The notes beneath the pieces are model-generated. The model did not search any database. It had not been told where the DNA came from and saw only the letters and a program-made list of their open reading frames with translations. Shown here in pieces: positions 58,601-64,000 of a stretch of 64,000 nt of DNA (its first letter is position 1; every line of letters begins with the position of its first letter). Source of the stretch: Pelecanus crispus (taxonomy: Eukaryota; Chordata; Aves; Pelecaniformes; Pelecanidae); NCBI RefSeq assembly GCF_030463565.1, contig NC_134643.1:1746001-1810000 (forward strand). Direction: 5' to 3'. The translations under genes and the position numbers were made by a program.

Positions 58601-61600
58601 GTCATTAATCTGATCGAGTCACTGCTACCCCTCCTGGGGAGCACCCGCCCCTGATGTTACCACTTGCCCCAGTCTTAAGCTTCCCCTGTTCTTGGGGATA
58701 GATTCCCCCACGCTTCTGTAGCCTTGGTTGCTGCCTTTTTTCCCCCCAAGACCCAGAAAAATAAAGGTTGGGCATCATCGCTGAAGCATTCCCTGGTGCT
58801 TTCGACCACAGAAAGTGGTGGCAGCTGCTTGTCTCTCTGTTGTATCTGTCCCCTCCATTGTACCTTCGCAGGACTCGCGGCTCACCCGGCAAAGCCAGGA
58901 CCCTCAGCTGTGCCATGTGGCTTTCACAGTCCCCAACATGACCTTTAGGCTGGCGTCTAAGAGCCTGCAGGGCAGAAAACCTTTGCTCCCAAGAGTATTA
59001 TCACCCTATTTCAATCCCTCCCAAGCCTCCCTGGCTGTTTGCAGCATCCCACTGCTCCTGGCTCCAGGGCTGACCCCAGACCCTGCCGGCAGCTGTGGGC
59101 TGGGGAAGGGCTACCTGCTCTCCTGCCCCCGGCTTCTGGTGTCCTCTGCTGTAGGACCATGTTGGGCCAAGGGGCCTTTTCTCCAGCTCCCTCTTCTGGC
59201 CTGGACTCAGTGGCTCTCGCCTCTTCCTGCAGAGGCTGAATGCGCTCCATCTTTGCCTTCTGGCCTCCAGGTCTGCTGGGACCTTTGTACTGGAACAGCC
59301 TGGTCCTACACGTGCTGGTTCTTCCCTTACCTACTTCAAAGAGCATCTCCCATCATCACTAAGGCAATATTAAAACCATCCGAGCCTGGATCTCTGATCA
59401 AGCAGATTCCTTAAGCTCCTATGTCTTCTTTGCTCGGGCAGCCAGGAGCTTTCCCCTTGATGTGAATGCAGGGAAGACGGTGCTGGGTGTTGAGCTGGGG
59501 CACATCTGGCCTCAGCCTGACTCCATACTGACACCTGTAACACCATCACTTAATCTTAGCTTCAAATCTTGGCGCGGAACACGTTCAGCCACCTAGGCAG
59601 GCCAATAACAGTCCTTGGTGACCCTGTGACACACCAATGCTCTGCTAGGTCACCCAAATACAAGTGCCCAAGCCTCTTCCACTGGCTGGACCACTGAAGG
59701 TGCAAGCCCAGAGCCTGCCTGTGCCCTCCACCAACAGCCTGGAGCTGGTTTCACCCCTCCAACAGCCATGCTATGTCCCCAACACACAGGGATTACAGAA
59801 TAAAGGACCAGGGATTTGCTTTTGCTGATAAAAGCAGATACAAGCATGGTCCACTTATGGGTGGTAGGTCCACAGGCTTCGCCCCCCCCAGTCACTTGGG
59901 GTGGCTGCTGCATGATGGGCACAAGATCTTGGAGGCTGCTCTTTTTAGAAAGTTACTTGTTTTAAGCACTGCAAAGCTCACGGCTCCCTTTTGAGGGGTT
60001 GCTCGAGTTGCTGCTAGCCTACTGCGTGTGGAGTTTTTGAAGGATAAAAGCTTCTTGCTGGCTCGCAGTGGCAGAGGCTTCGCTCTGGGGCACAGCTTGA
60101 AGGATAGATGGCTCCAGGCTTTTCTTGCTCCATCTCCTGCTTGTCTTCACCTCCAGCCCAGGTGATGCCCAAATACCGGTTCCTCCCTTTTAAGAGCAAG
60201 TTAACTCCCTCTGTGCAATTCCATATGTGAAAGCAAAAGAGCAGAGTGTTACTGCTTCTGCCAGGGCCATGATTTCCCTAAGGGAGAGGGAAAGGATTTA
60301 GCATCTGCAGCAACTGATGGAAGGAAGAGGAGCTGAGAGCATCCTCAGTGCTGCCTTGGATGGGGATGGGACACACCGAGACAGAGAAAGCCACCTCAGA
60401 ACAGGGTTTTGTGGGACAGCCCTGCTGCCAGCACCAAGCAGAGCAGCTCGGGGCGATATGGGACCTCTTTGGGGCATCCTTGCAGCCACCAGTGGCTACT
60501 GCTGGGCTTGTCCTGCTGCAGAGCAGGGCGCTGAGGAAGAGACCCACAGTGCTGGCCCTACCACCCTTTCCCAAACACAAAAGCTGGGTCTGGCTCCAGG
60601 AGAAGTCCCAAGCATCCCTCACCCCAGGGTAGATGTTTTTTGTTTAGCCTCAGATGAGATGTAGGAGAACCTGCTCGGCGCCATCATCGTCTGCCCCCCA
60701 GCCCACGCCTTTTCCATCTCTTACTGCCCCGCGCTGTTGAGCCCATCTGCTGCCACAGCCAACTCCGGGTACTCACCCAAGCATCTTCCCAAAAGTCTGT
60801 ATTAACGACAGCAGGATTGTCCATACTGATGCTATACTAGGAAAACAAAAGAGCTTGATAAAGAAGCATCATTAATTGCTAATGAGCAGCTGCCCTCCTT
60901 TAAGAAGGAGAGGGATTCCAGGCTGCTGCCCACCTTACTCCAGGCTGTTTAAAGTCTAATCCTGTTTCTCCACTGACTATGGGACCTTTCGGAGTCCAAC
61001 ATTCATGTTGCTGCCTGGTTTTTATGCCAAAGTACGTCCCTGCGGGGCTGGGGAGGGAGAAGGGGCACAGGAGCCACGTTGCCTGTATTTATGTATCTGT
61101 CAGTGTTCTGCTTTTTTTTGTTTGTGATTGGGGGTTTTCTTGGTGGGTGTTGGGGGGTTTTTTTTGTTTGTTTGTTGGGTTGTTTTTTTTTTTTTAAAGT
61201 TCCAGTAATAAATCAGTCCAAGCCACCCGCTTTGTCCTCTCATCTCACCCGCTGGCATTTCCCTTGGCAGAGGGAGATGAGCCGGTCCCCAGCGTGCCAC
61301 ACCTCGTACCCTGCAAACAGCACTGGGAGCATCCATGACCCTTCTTAGGAGCCTGTTAAAGACCTCTGAGCAAGAATGACCCAGGACAGCGAGACAAGAC
61401 CAGGCTGGAAACAAGAGCTGGAGCTTAGGGAGGGTCACCAAGAAAGCTGGAGTCCACAGCCACCCCACTGCTGGCTCTGTCCCCAGGGCACGGTGGTAGA
61501 TCTCCCCTACCACCTCCTCTGGTGCTGTGACAGAGGACGTTGAGCACCGTCCTGCTCTGCACCCACGGACGCTGGCTCCAACTGAGCCATTGCTGGTGCC

Positions 61601-61740
61601 CAATGCCCACCACTTGAGAGCCAGCCTTGGTGGGCACCAGGTGGCCATCACCCCAAGACCATCACTAAGCTGGGTGGTGGGCATGGAGGAGCCCAGAGAC
61701 GCAACTGAAGGCTCGTTTAAGGAGAAACGAGCTACTTTCC
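58601..61740. other. KLHDC10-CAX intergenic region
   Basis: Unique-looking DNA between two convergent genes. It includes a T/G-rich tract at 61,108-61,197. Open frames of 110-199 codons occur (58,815-59,414, for example) but show no recognisable domain. I see no repeat or RNA gene. Confidence 0.55.
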
Positions 61741-61744
61741 GATT

Positions 61745-62262
61745 TGTACAAAACTGCTTTAATGACAGAAACAGCTGAAAAATACTTTTTGGTGTGTTTT
61801 AGTACTATCAAGAAGCCCTGTGTGATGCCCAGACCCGAGTCCCTTCCAGGCCCAGGCTCATCCACTGCCTGGAAGGGCAAGAGGCTCTTCACAGGCACCT
61901 TCTCCTAGTGCAACATGTCCCAGGGGAGGGGTCTGTCCTTGAGACCACACAGAAACCCCCTTCAAGACCCTCCACTAAGGACAATTTTCCTCCCAGCCAC
62001 ACATGCATGGGCTGGAAATACCTCCGTGAAGTACTCTGGCTTTGAGGCTCCTTCTTGGTTCAGGAGTGCTTCTGTGGCCACCACCCTTCCCATCACTGAA
62101 GCCCTGTTGGCATCCCACCAGGGGAGCCAGGCAGCAGCAGGAACTTCAGCAAATGATGCTTCCAGACTGGAGCCAGCCCGGCCGAGTCCCTGAGACACCG
62201 GATAACGCCCCAGCGAGTGCAGAACCCAACGGGAGGGTTGGGGAAAGCAGAGAGTCCAAACC
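61745..62262 (-). other. CAX gene 3' UTR, approximate
   Basis: The region from the stop codon at 62,263 to the candidate ATTAAA signal. The end point is an estimate. Confidence 0.45.
61758..61763 (-). terminator. candidate polyadenylation signal of the CAX gene
   Basis: ATTAAA on the minus strand (TTTAAT on plus), about 500 nt after the stop codon. It is the first common variant signal I see downstream; no AATAAA precedes it. Confidence 0.45.
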
Positions 62263-62336
62263 TCAGCAACCACTGGGTGATGGGGCGAAGAAATACACAG
62301 CCAGGAGGATGAAGTAGACCATGACCAGCACCGTGC
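62263..62336 (-). CDS. CAX exchanger last exon and stop
   Basis: Encodes TVLVMVYFILLAVYFFAPSP and SGC, a final membrane helix with a short tail, then TGA. Confidence 0.9.
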
Positions 62337-63929
62337 CTAGGGCAGACAGAGCAGGTTGGAGGGGGTTACTCCCTGGAGCAAGGAGGGAGGTTGCTTTTGA
62401 GACCTTCTGGTGTGGTCTGGACTAGCCCACTGTAGAGGGCTTTCATGGTCCTCTGCAAAAATCTCAATCAAAAGGAGTTTAAAACTCCCTCTTCAGGGGA
62501 AAAAGGGAGTGATCACCCTTGGAGCTGCTGCAGGGTGGCAGCTCCAGCACCCCCAAAATGGTCAACCAAGCCCCCAGAATTGCTCAAGCCACCACATGCC
62601 AAGAACTGCAGCAAGCAGATGACCCCAGGGCTGTCTCCCTGGGCCCTCCCCACCCCATCAAGCACAGGGACGGTGGGTACACCAAGTCCCACAGCAGCCT
62701 CACGGGCGAGCAGTCACCTTGGAAGTAGTCACATTTGCCATCCATAAAGATGTAGTTCATGAGCACCACGCTGAACATGCTGGCGTAGACGTGGAGGTCA
62801 CTGAAGACAAGCGTGAAGTTGGTCGGCTGCAAGGCAGAGAGGATTTGGGGTTTATGGCCAACCAGAACAGCCCCACACTGACTGTGGTTGGAGACTTGCA
62901 TGTCACCCCTTAAGCCCCCCTCTGCCACATGTTCCTAGGGCTGGGGACGGCATCAGCCAAGGTAGGAGACATCTGACCCCACTTTTCCCTGCACCGAGCA
63001 GAGGAGAGGAGACACGGGGATGGTGGCTGTGCCCTTGCCATGTTTCATGGAGTGCTGTGTGTCCCCAGCCCTGCTGCAGGAGGTCACCCATGGGCTGTCC
63101 TAGGGCTACTCACGTAGAAGATGGTGAAGAGCACCAGGATGGGGATCTGGAGCATGCAGACCTGGACGGCGATGCAGTTCCCAATCTCAATGCTGGGGAG
63201 GACAGAGGACTTAAGAGCTGCCAAGTGCCACGTCCCCAGCAGCCCTTGGGTCACTCAGCTCAGGGGTGAGAAAAAACCCACCTCAGGGAACCAAACCATG
63301 CAGCAGCCCAACCTGGTTCTGGCCCCATTTTTTTTGGAGGCTTTAAGTCCTCTTGGGGGCAAGTTGGCAGGGATTTGACCCACCAAGGCACAGCTACAGG
63401 ACTGGGACAGGGCATGGGGACCACAATGGAGGAGGACACCCCAAAATCCACCCTTTAAGCCATCTCACCTCAAGCTCAGGTTGTTCTGCAGGGCAAACTG
63501 GATGCCGTTGACAATCTCCGGCAGCTCAGGCACCATCGCCAGCACAGTGACACCAATGAAGTACTGGAGGGAAGAGGTGACATCAGTGCATGTGTACAGT
63601 CCAATCCTGACCACATCCAAGCGGTGGGCAACCAAGCTCCTCAGTGCATGGAGCATCTCAGCATCTTTCCCCCAGCTTTTAGGGCTCAACCCCGCAGCCA
63701 GGGCAGGTTCCCATCCCTGGAGGGCACATCTTGGTCCCCAGGGCCACCCAAACCTGGCTCACCACCATCCCCATGCTCACCTGTGAGATAGTAGAGTTGG
63801 TGAGGATGGGGCTGATGTGCTCCGTGGCCAGGTCAGCACAGGCTGACATGCAAAGGGTGGAGAGCAGGAGGATGACCAGGGCCCGCCAGCGAGACCAGTG
63901 GACCACAGCGCTGTGGTGGTGGCCAGGCA
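62263..63929 (-). CDS. CAX-type cation/H+ exchanger, last five exons (partial)
   Basis: Joined exons (minus): 63,929-63,781; 63,563-63,469; 63,192-63,114; 62,826-62,718; 62,336-62,263. They give 506 nt and about 168 C-terminal residues, all phases consistent. The segment VPELPEIVNGIQFALQNNLS followed by IEIGNCIAVQVCMLQ is the second alpha repeat of the Ca2+:cation antiporter superfamily, CAX branch. Those acidic and Asn residues line the ion path. Four to five hydrophobic membrane segments are visible. CAX proteins exchange Ca2+ or monovalent cations for H+ across vacuole- or endosome-type membranes. Related genes in birds, frogs and fish are often named low affinity vacuolar monovalent cation/H+ antiporter-like. 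As I recall, placental mammals lack them. The N-terminal half is outside the window. Confidence 0.88.
62718..62826 (-). CDS. CAX exchanger exon, FSDLHVYASMF segment
   Basis: Encodes NFTLVFSDLHVYASMFSVVL and MNYIFMDGKCDYFQ, a conserved CAX C-terminal helix and loop. Ends in phase 1 at GTGACT. Confidence 0.92.
63114..63192 (-). CDS. CAX exchanger exon, GNCIAVQ helix
   Basis: Encodes IEIGNCIAVQVCMLQIPILV and LFTIFY, completing the alpha repeat and the next membrane helix. Ends in phase 0 at GTGAGT. Confidence 0.92.
63469..63563 (-). CDS. CAX exchanger exon, second alpha repeat
   Basis: Encodes YFIGVTVLAMVPELPEIVNG and the start of IQFALQNNLSL. The PELPEIVNG core is the CAX signature. Phase 0 in, phase 2 out. 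Confidence 0.92.
63781..63929 (-). CDS. CAX exchanger exon, DLATEHISPILTNSTISQ
   Basis: It follows a CCCCAG acceptor. It encodes a hydrophobic helix (ALVILLLSTLCMSACADL) and then ATEHISPILTNSTISQ, the loop before the second alpha repeat. Ends in phase 0 at GTGAGC. Confidence 0.88.
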
Positions 63930-64000
63930 CTGGGGGAAGAACAGAGACATGGTGGGACACCCCGGGGCGGCGAGAAGAGCCAGCTCCACAGCCAGGGCAT

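Noticed and set aside
58815-59414. 199-codon open frame in the KLHDC10-CAX gap
   Set aside because: No recognisable domain and no visible exon structure. Several frames overlap on both strands, which suits GC-rich non-coding DNA.
63930-64000. A further upstream CAX exon at the right edge
   Set aside because: The only donor-like GT (in GGGGTGTCC) would leave an intron of about 35 nt, too short to splice, and the translation shows no CAX-like motif.

Overview
This is a vertebrate nuclear window, almost certainly avian. It has spliced genes with GT-AG introns, several CR1 LINE 3' fragments with ATTCTATGATTCT-type tails, bird-type solo LTRs, CCCAGT-type minisatellites and CpG-island promoters. 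The gene order UBE2H - ZC3HC1 - KLHDC10 matches the block I recall from human 7q32. The downstream neighbour is a CAX-type cation/H+ exchanger instead of the mammalian TMEM209.

Layout. 1-19,002 is the first intron of UBE2H (minus strand), with no exon or transposon I can recognise. UBE2H coding exon 1 is at 19,003-19,055, with a CpG-island promoter to its right (about 19,060-19,500). 19,500-21,865 is GC-rich intergenic DNA. ZC3HC1 (minus) runs from its poly(A) signal at 21,883 to its start codon at 31,500; ten coding exons give a complete 488-residue protein. A bidirectional CpG promoter (31,501-32,017) with a tandem repeat separates it from KLHDC10 (plus, 32,018-57,291), whose nine coding exons give a complete 396-residue protein. 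57,292 to about 58,600 is the KLHDC10 3' UTR. After roughly 3 kb of unassigned intergenic DNA come the last five exons of the CAX exchanger (minus, 62,263-63,929), which continues past the right edge.

Mobile DNA is concentrated in KLHDC10. Three solo LTRs of one family (35.8, 40.65 and 45.66 kb) each have a perfect 5-bp target duplication. There is a reverse CR1 at 47.1-47.6 kb, and a decayed class I (gammaretrovirus-like) provirus at 48.2-54.1 kb, antisense to the gene. That provirus abuts an inverted LTR which is itself split by a CR1. ZC3HC1 intron 3 carries a nested CR1 pair.

Most notable observations: (1) ZC3HC1 intron 2 (183 nt) has the sequence of a minor-spliceosome AT-AC intron. (2) A solo LTR ends 19 nt before KLHDC10 exon 2, so the branch point of that intron has probably been replaced by LTR sequence. 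(3) The provirus ends in a head-to-head LTR junction. (4) A composite CR1 with two successive 3' ends occurs twice, so the composite form itself was probably copied.

Three of the four genes relate loosely to ubiquitin biology: UBE2H is an E2, KLHDC10 a CUL2 substrate receptor, and ZC3HC1 (NIPA) was described as an F-box-like and nuclear-basket protein. This is probably ancient synteny, not a functional operon. All exon boundaries were placed by eye from splice consensus, reading-frame phase and remembered human protein sequences; no alignment was run.
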